Notes under the pieces: model-generated
Told to the model about the DNA's origin: nothing
Seen by the model: only the letters and a program-made list of their open reading frames with translations
Databases searched by the model: none
Shown: in pieces, positions 39,031 through 53,543 of the stretch
How the letters are laid out: each line of letters opens with the position of its first letter
Position numbering within the stretch: the first letter of the stretch is position 1
NCBI RefSeq assembly: GCF_000224145.3
Contig: NC_020167.2
Coordinates: forward strand, 2,158,782 to 2,222,781
Direction: 5' to 3'
DNA length: 64,000 nucleotides
Source of the DNA: Ciona intestinalis
Taxonomy: Eukaryota > Chordata > Ascidiacea > Phlebobranchia > Cionidae
Made by a program: the position numbers and the translations under genes

Positions 39031-39166
39031 TCTGTTATATAGATACGATGCTATAGGCTTATTGCTCCTTACAATTTACATGTAATACACGAGGCCTAAT
39101 CGCTGAAAAACTAATATATACTTCTGGTTATCTGCAGTAAACGGGAACAATTTATAAAGATATGCT

Positions 39167-39445
39167 TTAGGCTATATATAAAAAGCCACCAGAATATTTC
39201 GTTCTACCCTCCTCTCTCCACGGCTCTATTATGCCACAACATGCATACTGTTTATAGCTTGTTGCACATGAAGCAATTGACTGCTTGCACTTTTGAAATC
39301 CCTCTTCAACTATATGTTTACGCAAACGCTGCTTCAATTCTCCATTAACTTGGCCCGAAGGTAACATTGACCCGATGTAAGAACAAAAATAAAGCATACG
39401 GAACGCGACAGAGTATCTGAAATTATTCCTATAGATTATAGACAT
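39167..39445 (-). CDS. Uncertain 92-residue ORF, Cys-containing
   Basis: It has an ATG start and an amphipathic Lys/Glu stretch (GELKQRLRKHIVEEGFQKC) followed by five cysteines (CKQSIASCATSYKQYACC). No family was recognised. It could be the last exon of another small secreted protein, since an acceptor-like AATTTCAG lies inside it. Confidence 0.25.
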   Translation of the reverse strand: MSIIYRNNFRYSVAFRMLYFCSYIGSMLPSGQVNGELKQRLRKHIVEEGFQKCKQSIASCATSYKQYACCGIIEPWREEGRTKYSGGFLYIA

Positions 39446-39561
39446 ATATTTTGCGTTCGTAGAATAAACACATTTTAATCAGAAATTATTTTTTATCAGA
39501 ATTCACTGTTAAACGAAACCATTTAACTTAATGGAACTTTAGTGCTAAAAACTCACGCGTA

Positions 39562-39756
39562 TAGTATAGTAAGGTCGGGTAATATGGGACACTTTTTCAT
39601 TCTATTTTTTTCGCTCTATTTAGTAGTGAACGAATAATATTTAAAGAGTGCCGTATCCTCACGACTTTCACATACACCGTTGTTAATTGTTAAAAACACG
39701 ATTTTGATATTTGGATATCATGTGTCAAAGGTGTCCCGTTTTTCCCACCCCACTAT
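39562..39756 (+). repeat. MITE, full length, mildly diverged
   Basis: Left arm TAAGGTCGGGTAATATGGG, right arm GTCCCGTTTTTCCCACCCC. Confidence 0.8.
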
Positions 39757-40454
39757 ATATAATCATAAGATGCTTATTTTGTTTGCTGAATCATATTAAA
39801 ACTGCCAAATTTAGCTATATTTGTCGCGAACATTAAGTTTACGTTTCAATCGTTATTCTTCATGCGACGAATACAAAATATTTGCCAAAAATGTATGATT
39901 TGATGAAATCATGTAACTCCCCCAATGTTAATAAATAAACCTATCGCCCTCTGGCAGATAAATTAATGTTTCTTTCTTAAAATGATCTCAAGTACTTTAA
40001 ATAAATTTCGCGACAGAGAAAACGTTTGTGTAAATATGTTCCCGTGGTGCGGTTCGTAGTGAGATTAAAAGGCACGGCTCATGAAGGATCCTTGACTACG
40101 TTACAGGTTAGGCCGGTGAAAAGTGTTAAACTTTTAGAGGTTGGTAGTTTGGAGTTATTAATTGAAGATTAATAGTTATATGGGTTGCTATAGTTTTTAC
40201 GTTTAGCGGCCAGTTAACGTCTAACGTGCAGGAGGGAGATTCTTGCAATAAATCAAGTGGTGTAAAACTATTATTCTATTTGTAAAATACATATAACATG
40301 TCGCCCTGTATCTTTATACCATTATCATTTTAAAACAGTAAAAACCTACTTTTCCTATTAATGTGTGTATTGTGATTTGCCTTATTATTTATAACAAAAC
40401 TATTCTGCAATAATTACTTGATTTTGAAAACAGGAAGATCTTGGTAAAATAACA

Positions 40455-40476
40455 AGTTTGTTTTTCTTTAATTTAG
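40455..40476 (+). promoter_or_regulatory. Possible trans-splice acceptor before COMMD2
   Basis: The pyrimidine run and AG (GTTTTTCTTTAATTTAG) end 14 bases before the ATG of an intronless CDS, with no 5' exon apparent. Ciona adds a spliced leader to many mRNAs, so this may be a leader acceptor rather than a cis intron end. Confidence 0.4.
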
Positions 40477-40490
40477 TAGTACCAACCACC

Positions 40491-41090
40491 ATGTTGCTTA
40501 AATTGTCCTCGGAAAACATTGAACATCTTTCATTTCTTCGTGAGTTAGATGATGACATTGTACAAGAATTTGCATCACTCGCTATTCAGTTTCTCACAAA
40601 TGGAATAAAAAGTAAAATTTTCCGAGTTGCTGCGCAAAAGCTGGCCGCTGATCCGAAAGTTGTTGAAGATGCTGTTATGGGATTAATGCAACTCTTCTCT
40701 GAGGCTGCCAAGCACAAGACTAAAGCCGAAGACTTCCATAACTCACTGCTGACATTACAATTCAAAGATTCAACTGTGGAGCTTCTTAGACAAGTTTTTG
40801 TTGACCATAACAACACCACTCGAGCAACATTAGCTCAGTGTAGTCCAACATTACCTACATATGAAGACTTGGAATGGAGATTAGATGTTAAAGTTGCAAC
40901 CCGCTCACTTCACCAGCAAATTGAACCGAGGATATTGCTTAAACTTCACACCAAGAATGGTGATCATAATGACTCTAAACTTTTACAAACTGACCCTGTT
41001 AATTTAATTAACATGACGCGTGTTTTGGAAGAAGCACTAAATGAAATGAAGACCAAACATGTTAGACGAGTTCTTCGCAATATCACCTAA
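40491..41090 (+). CDS. COMMD2: COMM domain-containing protein 2
   Basis: A single-exon ORF of 199 residues, the same length as I recall for human COMMD2. The start MLLKLSSENIEHLSFL and the C-terminal COMM domain (LEWRLDVKVATRSLHQQI, NGDHNDSKLLQTDP, EEALNEMKTKHVRRV) match COMMD2 motif for motif (LEWRLDV-LASRSL, LQTDP, EEMK-NH-RRV). COMMD proteins form the Commander complex with CCDC22/CCDC93 and act in endosomal recycling and control of cullin ligases. The ATG is set by CACCATG, which also fits the family start. CHIC follows 355 bases downstream on the same strand. Confidence 0.92.
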   Translation: MLLKLSSENIEHLSFLRELDDDIVQEFASLAIQFLTNGIKSKIFRVAAQKLAADPKVVEDAVMGLMQLFSEAAKHKTKAEDFHNSLLTLQFKDSTVELLRQVFVDHNNTTRATLAQCSPTLPTYEDLEWRLDVKVATRSLHQQIEPRILLKLHTKNGDHNDSKLLQTDPVNLINMTRVLEEALNEMKTKHVRRVLRNIT

Positions 41091-41445
41091 TATAGCTCTG
41101 CAATCATTTACATATATATAAAGTTTTTAATCCCTTTTTGTTAAATCCATTTTTTTGTTATTGCTATAGGATGTTCATTATATACCTTCCATTTGATTTA
41201 GTAACACGTATTGAACAAATCAGTCACTTGTGGTTCTCCATATATTTCTTACAGATGATTTTAAAAATCTTGCGAAAATATCATTCACATGGTATATGAT
41301 GTGCCATAAAATCCTTGCAATATTTTATTTCACTGTCTATTAATCTGTGTGTAACTTTAATAATGTTACAGTTTCATATATCTATATTTTACACAGAAGA
41401 AAATTCAGTCGTACAATTTAGGTCTGCTTTATCATATTGTGTAAT

Positions 41446-43123
<1,678 letters not shown>

Positions 43124-43962
43124 AAATACTGCACAAGTTTGATTGGTCCTTGTTTTACCCCCTTCATACACCTTGTGTGGCATTAGGAGTCTTAGTTTTC
43201 TTTCTGGACACAGTGACAAGGGAACTTCAGGATATCTTTTTCTTGAGATATCTCTTCTACCTCCCTTTATATTTACACATCATGAAGACATTCAGCTGTC
43301 AGTTCTCAGTAAATTCAAATTGTCAGTTTTTGGCAGCTTTTTCTTTCCACCAAGCATGCTGGCATGCTATCTTTGAACATTTAATTTTCCAATCGGCAGA
43401 ATCATGTATTTTCTTATTGGATACAATTCATACATACAAACAGTTTCATAGCAAAGTTACTATGGTGTAAAATTAAACTGTACCGAAAAGTGAATAAGCA
43501 AGTTTTACCACTTTTTTAGTGGTTTTATCATTCCCTTCACATCTAACTTTTCTCTAAGAAGATGTTAAGGTGAAGTTCATAATGTACAGTTATAACAAAA
43601 ATAACCATGTTTTCTGTTGCAAAAGAATTTTATGTTGGCTTTTAATTAAGACACTCAGGTAGTAAAAAAATGTTGACTGTCATATTTATCAGTTACCTAT
43701 TGGTATTTTACTTTATCATTGCATATTCATACGACTGGCAACTTGTCAACAGATTCAAAATCTAATTCACTTTGTAGAAATGCAACTACTTTCAAAACTT
43801 ATAACAACCGAAAAAGTATTACAGGCGAAAATGCATTGCGGAAAAAACAACGTGGTAATTGTGTCACCTTTTTGTGCTAGATCAATTAACACCGTCTAAA
43901 ATTCATGCTCTACTTTATTACAATTATGTAAACCGGTCTAAATTTTATATTAAAATTAGCGA
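43124..43962. other. CHIC 3' UTR and intergenic
   Basis: A 149-codon open stretch at 43021-43470 overlaps the last CHIC exon in another frame and has no family match; it is taken as chance. No repeat was seen. Confidence 0.5.
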
Positions 43963-46900
43963 CTAACACTTCAAAAGATATTTTCTTCGTTTTAAGGCCT
44001 TTTCAGCTGCAACACAATCGTGCAGGTACTTTTCAGATACAACGGGAACCTGCAAAGATATATAGCAGGGTGGGGGGATAGAACGTCTTAGCACTTATTA
44101 TTCAAATATCCTGATCGCGTTTTAAACAATTAACGACAATTTATGGAAGTCGTGACGTGAGCATACGGTTTTATAATTCACTGAAACTTCTTTGTTTAGT
44201 ACCAAATGGGACGAGAAAAAAAAACGAAAAGGTGTCCCATCTTCCCCTATTCTGCTATATGTGGCTGTAGTACTGTAATAACCTGTGCAGACATAAGTTA
44301 TCAACCTGCTCGTTTTATTTGTTACCTTATTCTTTATAGCGTCCAAAAACAGCTGCGATTGGCGTTCGAAATCGGATTGACTACAAACCATTAACACGTT
44401 GGCATTTTGAGGGCCGTAGGATCGAAATGTTGTAGCGCTGGACACTGAAACATGTTTAACAGTTGCAAAAATAGCTTACTGTGTATCTTGCCACAGCATA
44501 CATCGATGGGCAAATATCAATAGTGTGTTTTACCATGTATGCCTATACAGGAATATTATTTTACCTACCTGGTCTTGCACCTAAGTTTGAGATAAAGCTT
44601 GCCAACTGCAATTGATCTTCACCCACTTTCTTTCCTTTTAATTTTTCAGAGATTATTACATTGTAACCCTTGAGGAATCTAAGAACAACAAATGTTTTAC
44701 TATGTTTTTAGGATGTTAACATAAATACAGAGCATATAGCAGCATATATAGAACTCACGGAATCTTTCTTTGTCGTTTTCCTTTTAGTGTCTGTTTAAAA
44801 ATAAAAGTTTAAAATAGAACTTTTATCTGTTTGTTTTGAAACATCTTCTAGTGTTAGTTTTATTGAATGCGTATAAAACTAAAAAATAATTGTGATTTTC
44901 TTCTTTAGCATATACTTACCCTGCGTACATTCCCAAGCTTGTTTTCAATTATCGGATGCATAAATGGTTGTTTCAAGTCCGAGCTAAAAACTCCATTTGC
45001 AGTTGGCATTTCTTTCTCAAATGACGACCCCATTGCGGCGAATGCTCCCCATAATTTCGTATTAAAACTTTGATCATGGGCGCTTAACATATACAAAATA
45101 AAGTTAAATCATAATTAAAAACAATGAAAAGCAGAGTTCGGGTGATGGTTAAATATTATTTCCGGTTATAGGCTAGGTTGTATTGACTACCCAGGAGGTT
45201 TAAACTTAAATGTATTTAGCTGGCAACAAATAAAAGTCAAGTAACCGTCAATATTGGGCGCCAATATGTTAAATATATACATGTGAAGTGTTTTACTTTT
45301 CGATAGTCATTTGAGCGTGTTGAAGGTGTTTCAGGTAAACGTTGGATTTGTCCGTTAACTGTTCTCTGTATATGTCATTTTCATCAAGGCAACGAGTAGA
45401 GTTATCCATCATTCTTTCAATGAATCTTTGTGATGTTAACAACTCCTCTACAGCGCTAGCTTTGTCCCCATTCCTATATCACGAACATTTTACTGATGTA
45501 TGTTACTGCAGGTTTGATATACAAACACTACTATACGCCTTACTCTATGTAGTTTATCCTGATGCCGTTGAAGCATTTAGCCACCTCTTTTTTGCACCGT
45601 TCTTCGAATACCTTTGAGATACTTTCACGGATTGACACCCATGATGCATCAACCTCGTTTTTGCTGCTAACGTAAGCAATCATCGATTCTCGATATTTCT
45701 GCAGTTCCTCCGGCTCTGCGATAAATATTACAGTGTTTGATTAATGTTATCACTTTAACAAAATTAAATCGACTTCTTCACCGTGTTCTGAAACTCCGTA
45801 TTCTATGGCTGCTTCTTGCATGGATTTAACACATAGTTGGACAGAATCGGTGAAACTTCTTGGCGAAAGTTTTCCATCTATAAAGCTGATGTCCAGACTC
45901 AAGATGATGTTCCCATCCAATTTCTTGAATTGTGGAAAAGCAAACACATTAGGGTATTATATAGTAGTGTGGGGTAAGATGGGACATCTTTAGCACATAG
46001 TATTCAAATATATGCTGATCGTTTTTAAACAATTAAATGTCTTTGGGAGTCGTGAGGAAACGGTTTTATAATTCTTTGAAATTTTTTTGTTTCCCATAGA
46101 TTGTAAAAGGCGTTCCATTTTTCTTCATCATACTATATGCAAAATTAGACATTTTAATAGATATGAGTGCATATATAACCAAACCTTGTAATCTTCTGGT
46201 AACTGCAACCGAAACAAAAGGTTTTTCTTAATGCGGTTTGGAAGTGAATGGATAAACGTGGTTGTTGTCACCTAAGTAACAGAATATAGGTTTATCTATT
46301 TCTTCACATCCCCATGCCTTCACTTTATAGCCTATACCTGATTGCCGGTATCAAGTTTTATTTCAACTTTCCTAAGCGCAGTCGCCACCACTGTAATGTC
46401 AGTTATAAACGTCGCCTCTCTTAAAATAATAACAACCGTCAAAAAGTGTCAAAGTAAACAGGAATATTATCCACTTACCTTATTATTTGTGGGATCATCA
46501 TGTCTGCCTCAAAGTCTGTTTGTACATTCACCCAGTAAAACGCGTCACTTCCAAGATGATAAGAAATCTTTTTATATTAATCAATATATATAAATGACTG
46601 TAACGCTGTAATGGGTTTTAGGAAACAATTCGTATTATAGGAATACCTCGTACAGTAAACCAGGCAGATATCCTTCAACAGTAATGGCTGAGAGTGGAAC
46701 GCAAGATTGTCCGCCTTCTTGTGATTTCTCTCGATATTCCGTGATCAACGGGCCTGCTTCGGTAATCCCACAGTTGGCTGCTCCGTCCGTGAAAAGAATG
46801 ATCGAATCACGAGAATGACTTCGGTCTCTTTAGAAACCAGTTTCGTTTTGCTTATACTTTATAACAGGTCACGAATAAAAGAGTTTTCTTATACGCGTAT

Positions 46901-47662
46901 GGTTTTTATGGTAAAACAGTTTACGGCTAATTGCGTAAATTAAACATAACCCGTTGACTTACTTTATTAGGTCCAATGCCAAGAACAAGCCAGCACTGAT
47001 ATTTGTTAGACCTTCGGTTCTAAGAGTTTGCACGGCTCGCGTGGCTTTTTCCTATTACATATTATGCGGTTAGCATCAAACCGTAAGAGATAGGTACATA
47101 TTAATTAAATTAGTTTTATTGGTTAATCATAGCCTTATATACAGCCTGTGCTTACCTTGCCTTGCTTGTTCATTTGTGTGAGTCGTAACACTACGTGGGC
47201 ATCATTGGAAAAGGCAACGATACCGAGCCATGAATAAGTCGCTGCCTTGTTTATAAACAGCCTTGCAAATGTCTAAAAGTAATAACTTACAAAATTATGT
47301 CTGTTTTAAATTAACATGCTAACGATACCTTCATTCTTTGCATTAAAGTTTGACCACCCGCAACAGAGTCCATGCTACCACTGACATCTATCACCAATAC
47401 GTATCTTTTACAGACCGCCTTCCTCTTCCATCCAGTAGCTTCCATTTCCAGAACAACATCCAGATCCTAACCATGCAAAATATTCCACAGTTTACACACA
47501 CACGGAGAAACCGACCATTTTATTACATTCTAGTAATAGTATTAAGACCGAAGCAAAAAAGAATCACAGCACCTTTTCAGATGAATTAATCTGGCAGAAA
47601 TAATTTGTTCGCAGAAGGTCTTGACTTGAACCATCGGGTTGTCTTATTATATTTACATTCAT
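43963..47662 (-). CDS. VWA-BRCT protein A
   Basis: Sixteen exons run from ATG 47662 to stop 43963: 47573-47662, 47329-47466, 47156-47272, 46963-47051, 46647-46827, 46479-46567, 46338-46419, 46185-46271, 45782-45923, 45544-45715, 45297-45473, 44920-45082, 44759-44790, 44569-44678, 44326-44444, 43963-44049. They sum to 624 residues. After a short start (IRQPDGSSQDLLRTNYFC) comes a von Willebrand A domain with a complete MIDAS: DVSGSMDS, GLTNISAGL, LFTDGAANCG. A middle region follows (YWVNVQTDFEADMMIP; KLWGAFAAMGSSFEKEMP), then a BRCT-like C-terminus (FLKGYNVIISEKLKG, ISNLGARPG, VPVVSEKYLHDC). There is no signal peptide, so it is likely intracellular. I know of no protein with this order; PARP4 has both domains but BRCT first plus a PARP domain, absent here. 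Confidence 0.8.
44062..44258 (-). repeat. MITE, full length, in VWA-BRCT A
   Basis: It lies in the intron before the last exon (44050-44325). Arms CAGGGTGGGGGGATAGAACG and TCCCATCTTCCCCTATTCTG. Confidence 0.8.
45959..46136 (-). repeat. MITE in VWA-BRCT A intron 45924-46184
   Basis: Left arm GTAGTGTGGGGTAAGATGGG. The right arm is eroded, and part of the lower core is missing. Confidence 0.75.
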
Positions 47663-48511
47663 GACGTCACTTAAGCCTCCTCACCTTTACTGATTAATCG
47701 GAATATTATATTCTATAATAAGTTGTAAGTACTGTGGGGTAAGATGGGATACCGTTTGCATATAAACCCAATATTTGCTAATCGTGTTTTGAACAGTGAA
47801 CAACGCTTTCAACAGTTACGGGGCTACAGTTAAATACTTTTGTAAATATTCTTTGCTTATAAGCAAATGGGAAAGGCGAAGGATAACATGTCCTATCTTA
47901 CCCTTCTCCATGTCCTATCTTGCCCGTTCCTATGTTCTACGGTAACTTTATAAATTAATTATATTTTAAAAAACTAAAGCTGCTTAGGGTAAAGTAATCT
48001 GAGCCATAGGACCGAACTTAATTCAAGACTAGCTTTGTTTCAAAGTGCGAGGTAATACAATAGGTTGTGTTGACGAAACTTTTACAAACAAGCATATCAG
48101 TATAGCTGTGTATTCGAGTAGTCGGTCGGTCACAAATGTCATTTAAATATACACCGCTGGAGTGGTTGTTGGTTTCGGGTATATTGTATCCGACATATTT
48201 GTTTTAGACTTATGCGTTGAATGAGCAACTCTTTCTAGTGTGTGTTTTCATAGTGAACAACAATGCAAAGGTCGGTAAAATGAAAATAGTCAGCTCAATG
48301 CGTTACGTTCGATCCTCACCAACAAGTTTAAACGAAGGTTTCTTATGACCCAGCATTCAAGCTATTCAAGCACAAAACTTTCCTGACTAACGCGTTTAAC
48401 CAAGATTGTATACAAACGCAGTTCCTTTGCTATGTCTAATCTAAAGCATATATTTCCACCGTGACACTTTTTATTTTAGGCAACAATCCTATCATTTAGG
48501 TTTCTTATGAT
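47663..48511. other. Intergenic between VWA-BRCT A (5' end) and SLC13 (3' end)
   Basis: TGACGTCA overlaps the VWA-BRCT A start codon (47662-47669). One diverged MITE at 47731. No other feature seen. Confidence 0.5.
47731..47910 (-). repeat. MITE, diverged, just upstream of VWA-BRCT A
   Basis: Left arm GTACTGTGGGGTAAGATGGG, right arm TGTCCTATCTTACCCTTC followed by a repeated TCCTATCTTGCCC stretch. Confidence 0.65.
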
Positions 48512-51500
48512 TTATTTTAGATCAGTAGTATTGGTGAACGAGCTGAGATCATTTAGGTGGAACATCGCAACTCCTGTAGTGTTTAAAAATCCGTTGAGAA
48601 TGAGCACACATATAAAGTTGAGCACCAATCCGGTGGAAATCTGAAAGTGGGTTATTGTTTATAGGATTTTAGAATAAGGCAAAACTCTTCTTAAATCTTT
48701 TGGCTTAGCCTATATAGGTTGGGGTATAGTGGGTCAATTTTGCACAGAATCTCTGGTCCAATGACAAGTCTCGCTGTAGGAAATCACCCGTTAAAAATGG
48801 ATTGTTCATATATGGCTTTTCATTCAACCATACACCAGTATTTAATCGTAGATACTTCTCAGTTTGATTTACGTAAAATACGTCTATATACAAATATATA
48901 ATTATGTTTCACCTACACAGAGCTTACCAGATCTTTTACTTTTAGTCCGCCAAACGAGAAGGCGATTGCATTCGGAGGTGTAGCTACTGGTAGCGAGAAG
49001 GCAAATGAGCAAGATATGGTGGCAGGGATAACGATGTATAGAGGATGTATACCAGAGTGTGAGGCCAGACGACACAAAATTGGAAGAAATAGGCTTGCAG
49101 TGCTTACATTGCTGGTGAATTCTGCACATAAGACATACTTTATGAATACATCATCGCATCTAAGGCAGACTTAGGTTTACCTGTGACGAAAGACAATGTT
49201 ATTGAGATGATCAAGGCAAACGCAACAGGCGATATTTCACTCAATCCAGATATGGCGTCCCCAACCCAATAGGATAGTCCAGACTCCTATATGAAATTTT
49301 AAGTTACACACGCAGTGTCTACTATAGTCATCAACAACACACATCACCTCGCATACTCTTGCCAACGCGAGTCCTGCTCCGATAAGAAAAAATACATCCC
49401 AGGCAAAGTTTTCCCTAAGTGTTTTCCACTCCAAAAGCGGAGGAGAGGCAACTGGGAGCTCACTTGGGTCCTCCGACTTTCGGAAAGGATTTTTCGACGG
49501 GAAGATAAGGAGACTAAAGCTTATCAACATGGCTGATGTAGAATCCTTCACCAACCTGTAACGCCACACCACCAAATAATTAGTTATTTATAAAATTGCT
49601 TATTGCAGTTAACCATTTTAAGACATAAAAGTACAATTTTATTTAAAAACTAGAATCTTGTGTAAAACCTACTTCACCAATGTAGGTCGTACAAGTTAAC
49701 TAATTCTGTTAACAAAGTATGTTTAATGCATTACGAGATAAGAGTGTTTCACTACTATACTGGAACGTCATTCCGGTTTATTTCAAATATTTACCAAGCT
49801 TACGAAACTAAAGTTTGGCCTTAAATTTACCACTGTTACTCACCCTCCTGGAAATATATCTTTCCACCCAGTGATAATTTTAGGATCTCTGGTTAACCAT
49901 AATACGGTCAATACCACGAAGTGAGCGAGTACAGCCATCTCCCCAAACCTATACACATAACAACACTTAACCATATACGCCCTTCACATCAACAGTGGTG
50001 CTAAACACCTGTATATACTTACGATATGGGACCTAGTTTTTTGTAGGAATTGACAATGTAGGTTTTCACTCGGTTGTCTTTCTGTTTATCACCCTTCTGC
50101 CAAAGCTGTCTGTGGTGTCGAAACATGGCGAAGTTGAATTACTTAGATAAATACCCTTTATAGATCATAGGCGTAACATAGTCAGTTACATAATCTAGAA
50201 CACTTGTTCTATTAGACTTTAAACTTCCGAAGATGCCCAACCACGCGAGAATAATAGTAACTTATACCCTATCCTTGCGTGGTCGTAAGCCGATATAGTC
50301 GTTATAACACGGGTGTTCACACCTCGTGCCAGTTTACAAATTACCTTGTACAGTGGGATGGGGGAAGATGGGACACCTTTTTAATTCTAACAATGTATAA
50401 GAATAACTCACCGGATGCCAATGAATCGAACCTGCAGCCATATCCATGTAAAGAAAAGACAAACAGCCGATATAGGTAAGCTGAACCCCATCCATGATAC
50501 GAAGTTTACTTGTTCAGATGCATCTTCGCCATAACTACACGATACAAGATACATTTTATTTTGTATCACGGGTTATACAGTGATAAAGGTAAAAAATGCA
50601 AAAGCATGAAATAACCTAACGACAGTCGTTATGTCAGCAAAAAGTGAAAAAGAATTATTGAAATAAAGGTGTCACCGTTGCCCTTTTAAATATACTTGGG
50701 ATGTGAGAGATATGGTACACATTTTCATTCTATTTTCCCGTCTTATTTATTTGGTAGTAAACAAAGAAAGTTCAAAGAATTATAAAAATGTGTTCTTCTG
50801 TCTCCCATAGACCGTTGGTATTTGTTCTCAGGACATTTGGATGTCATAGGCTAAAAGTGTCTCATCTTCCCCCACCCTACTGTATCATAACTTACACGGA
50901 TACGAGAGCACCAGGTAGTAAAAGGTTAGATGGGGTTCCAATTAAAGTTGCAAAGCCACCAATATTTGCCGAGTAAGCTACAGAAATCAGCATCGCTTTT
51001 CTCAACTTCTCGTTTGGGCCATTTTCCCTCTGTAAAGATAAGCAATTCACTGAAATATGATGCGAAGCAGATAATAATTTGTGTTTAACAGCTCACTTTT
51101 TAACTGACGCTCTGTCTCACGTCTTTTATTCATAGCGTATTTTAATGGCTGACGTTTTGCTGTTGAATCCGTTCTTCGTTGTTTCAATATTATAATATTT
51201 GCCATCGATTTAAAGGCGATAAATAAATTTATGTTAACTTAAGGTCCATGAGATGTTTGTTACGTTGACACCATCTAAGGGGATCTCTGAATAAAAATAT
51301 AACTCACTTACATCACTGCATTTGGACGGCGCGTGATTATAGTTAGCGCGCTTGTATATCTATAATAGAGAAAACCAAATCTGTTGCAAACTCGACACAC
51401 TATACTATACAGTTGTTGCCGTATGTGTCCTTGGACAATGCACTTATTAATAGTAGTTATTTCTTTAACCTTTTGGTTTCTTACGAGTTGTATATACAGT

Positions 51501-53543
51501 GGGGTGGAAGAAGATGGGACACCTTTTAACCCTATTTTCTCGTCCTATTTAGTAAAAAACAAATACTATTCAAAGAATTATAAAACTATATCCTTACGAC
51601 TCCCATAGACCGTTATAATTGTCTAAAACACAATGAGTATATTTGAATATTAAGTTCTCTAAGGTGTCTCATCTCCCCCTTCCTACTATATATAAATGAG
51701 AATAAAAAAATCATGACCCACCAAACTACGTGATAACTTGTAAGCATGAGACATGAGGTGTATGAGAAAGAACACCTCGTTTTATAACTACTACGGCCAC
51801 GAGAAGATAGACTGAAGAGTAGAACGCTTAATTACCTGCTTTGTCGGTTTCCTTGCTTGGTAATGCTTCGTCATTGATTCCATCTCTTTCCTCTTTGATT
51901 TGATTAGTCATTAACCAGTGACGTAAAATATATTCATAGTGACGTGATATATTTTTAGGTGGGAGGAGACGTGTCACCTTTAGCACATAATATCCAAATA
52001 CCCGGATCGTATTTCAAACAATTAACAACGCGGTGTATGGAAGTTTTGAGGCTACCGTTTTATTCGAATGTTCTTAGTTTAGCCAAATGGAAGAAAATAA
52101 AATAAAAAGGTGTCTCATTTTCTCCCACTCTACTATATACATACCTTTTAAAGTTGTCTCCTCGTCAAGTGTTGATTTCTAGATAAATGAAACAAAGCAG
52201 ATTAATAAATAATGACCCACAAAAAGACAGTTTTCATTTGTGAGCGAAGTATACTATAAAATACGTGTTGTTCTCACGTGGCGGGGCAACGAAAGTCGTA
52301 ATAATATGGGTGTTTTCACACACATCGTGTCCGCTTAGGTGATGTTATCGCGTTTATGTGACTTTATAAATGATGGGAAAATCCAGGGATGGTTAATAGT
52401 ATATAGCATCTTGCACCCGATCCGTCAACTTTCCTGCGCTTCAAGCGAACTTAAAATTGTCCAACTTAGCGCTTTAAACGGTTCTGTAATCTGAACTTTA
52501 TATTACAGCAGATGAAGTCGTCCGTTTCAAGCGCAGTCGGCTCGGGTGCATCTTACTTCCACTTGTTTGATGTCATTCATTTGGTCGTAGACAGCACTAG
52601 CTATTGGCACCATCATTGCAGTGGTGGCGGTGTTGCTTATCCACATTGAGAGCAAGCTTGTAAGCACCATGAATCCTAATATAATCCTGTAATTGCAGAA
52701 CTTGCTTATTGATAAGGGTAGTCGAAAAAAATGAATTGTTTTTGCTTAATGTATATATACACAGTATTGCAGTGCACACAACTCAAAATATCAATTAAAC
52801 CTAAAACACTTGTCGCTCTTTTTCTGTATTAGAAAAACAAACGAATACGCCTTGCTTAGAAGCTACGAATTCAGTAGATAGTTTCAATCACTAACAAACC
52901 TACACACCAGCACGGACGGGAACCGATTAACATCAAAACTTTGAAAGCAATCCTTCGATGAAGGTTCCACTCCTGGATGGCAACCGCCATTATCAATCCA
53001 CCCATGAATAGAAAGTTAATTTGCCTCGTGTACATCATTGAAACCTGGTTTAAAATATTTGAACTGAACCATATCACGGCTCCCCGTAGAATCACAATAG
53101 TATAGAAGAGATTAGAAATTTTTTAAGATATTTTTACATTGCATATGTGCTATATGCTATGTCGTATATTCTTACGTTATCTGCAGTTGCTATGCCGAGC
53201 ATGGGGAAAATAATGATCGGTAGAAGCGAAGTGACCGCTAAAGGACATGCTTCAGTCGACCAATAAACAGCCATGATGCAGAGGCCAAACGCACAGCTTG
53301 TAACCTGCAGTTCAAAAGGCAATTTACAAACATTTTTAAATATTTTCTCAAGAATTTCCAAGCATTACCCCTTATTTATTACGTACATATATGCCCTAAC
53401 CTTATGAAAGAGAGCAGTGATTAGTCAACAATCACCTTAGATTGGTTGATCAACAACAATGGTAGAAGCAGCAGTGGCGTCATTACAATGATCAGACTGT
53501 CTTTATAGATCCACGCAATTGACAATATCTTCCTGAAGTTCAT
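48512..53543 (-). CDS. SLC13-family sodium/anion (dicarboxylate or sulfate) cotransporter
   Basis: At least 14 exons run from ATG 53543 to TAA 48512: 53436-53543, 53176-53304, 52908-53044, 52557-52686, 52145-52178, 51836-51892, 50896-51029, 50412-50534, 50023-50109, 49844-49948, 49348-49555, 49181-49286, 48928-49121, 48512-48640. Family marks are YWSTEACPLAVTSLLPIIIF, FMGGLIMAVAIQEWNLH, the first SNT hairpin SNTATTAMMVPI, YSANIGGFATLIGTPSNLLL, FAWDVFFLIGAGLALA, the second hairpin TSNVSTASLFLPI, and LPVATPPNAIAFSFGGLKV. It imports Krebs-cycle acids or sulfate with sodium across the plasma membrane. Phases of exons 51836-51892 and 50896-51029 do not meet, so a short loop exon near 51.1 kb is likely missing from this model. 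Introns hold four or more MITE pieces. Confidence 0.88.
50255..50350 (-). repeat. SINE tail fragment
   Basis: Reversed, it reads GGCACGAGGTGTGAACACCC ... CCACGCAAGGATA, the 3' part of the SINE family, in an SLC13 intron. Confidence 0.5.
50353..50391 (+). repeat. MITE fragment next to an SLC13 splice donor
   Basis: It has only the left arm (CAGTGGGATGGGGGAAGATG and GGACACC). It ends about 15 bases before the donor of exon 50412-50534. Confidence 0.65.
50693..50885 (+). repeat. MITE abutting SLC13 exon 50896-51029
   Basis: The left arm is eroded and the right arm intact (CATCTTCCCCCACCCTACTG), ending about 5 bases before the exon's donor hexamer. Confidence 0.8.
51497..51693 (+). repeat. MITE in SLC13 intron
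   Basis: Arms CAGTGGGGTGGAAGAAGATG and CATCTCCCCCTTCCTACT. Confidence 0.8.
51745..51815 (+). repeat. SINE tail fragment
   Basis: ACTTGTAAGCATGAGACATG ... CGGCCACGAGAAGATA matches the SINE 3' region. Confidence 0.4.
51955..52137 (-). repeat. MITE in SLC13 intron, reverse
   Basis: Left arm shortened (AGGTGGGAGGAGACGTGTC), right arm TCATTTTCTCCCACTCTACT, abutting the donor of exon 52145-52178. Confidence 0.75.
52268..52345 (-). repeat. SINE tail fragment
   Basis: Reversed, it reads ACACGATGTGTGTGAAAACA ... TGCCCCGCCACGTGAG, the SINE 3' region, in the SLC13 intron between exons 52145-52178 and 52557-52686. Confidence 0.4.

Larger units (their letters stand above)
39446..40490. other. Intergenic with one MITE
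   Basis: No gene seen. Apart from the MITE at 39562-39756 the sequence is unique and AT-rich. Confidence 0.5.
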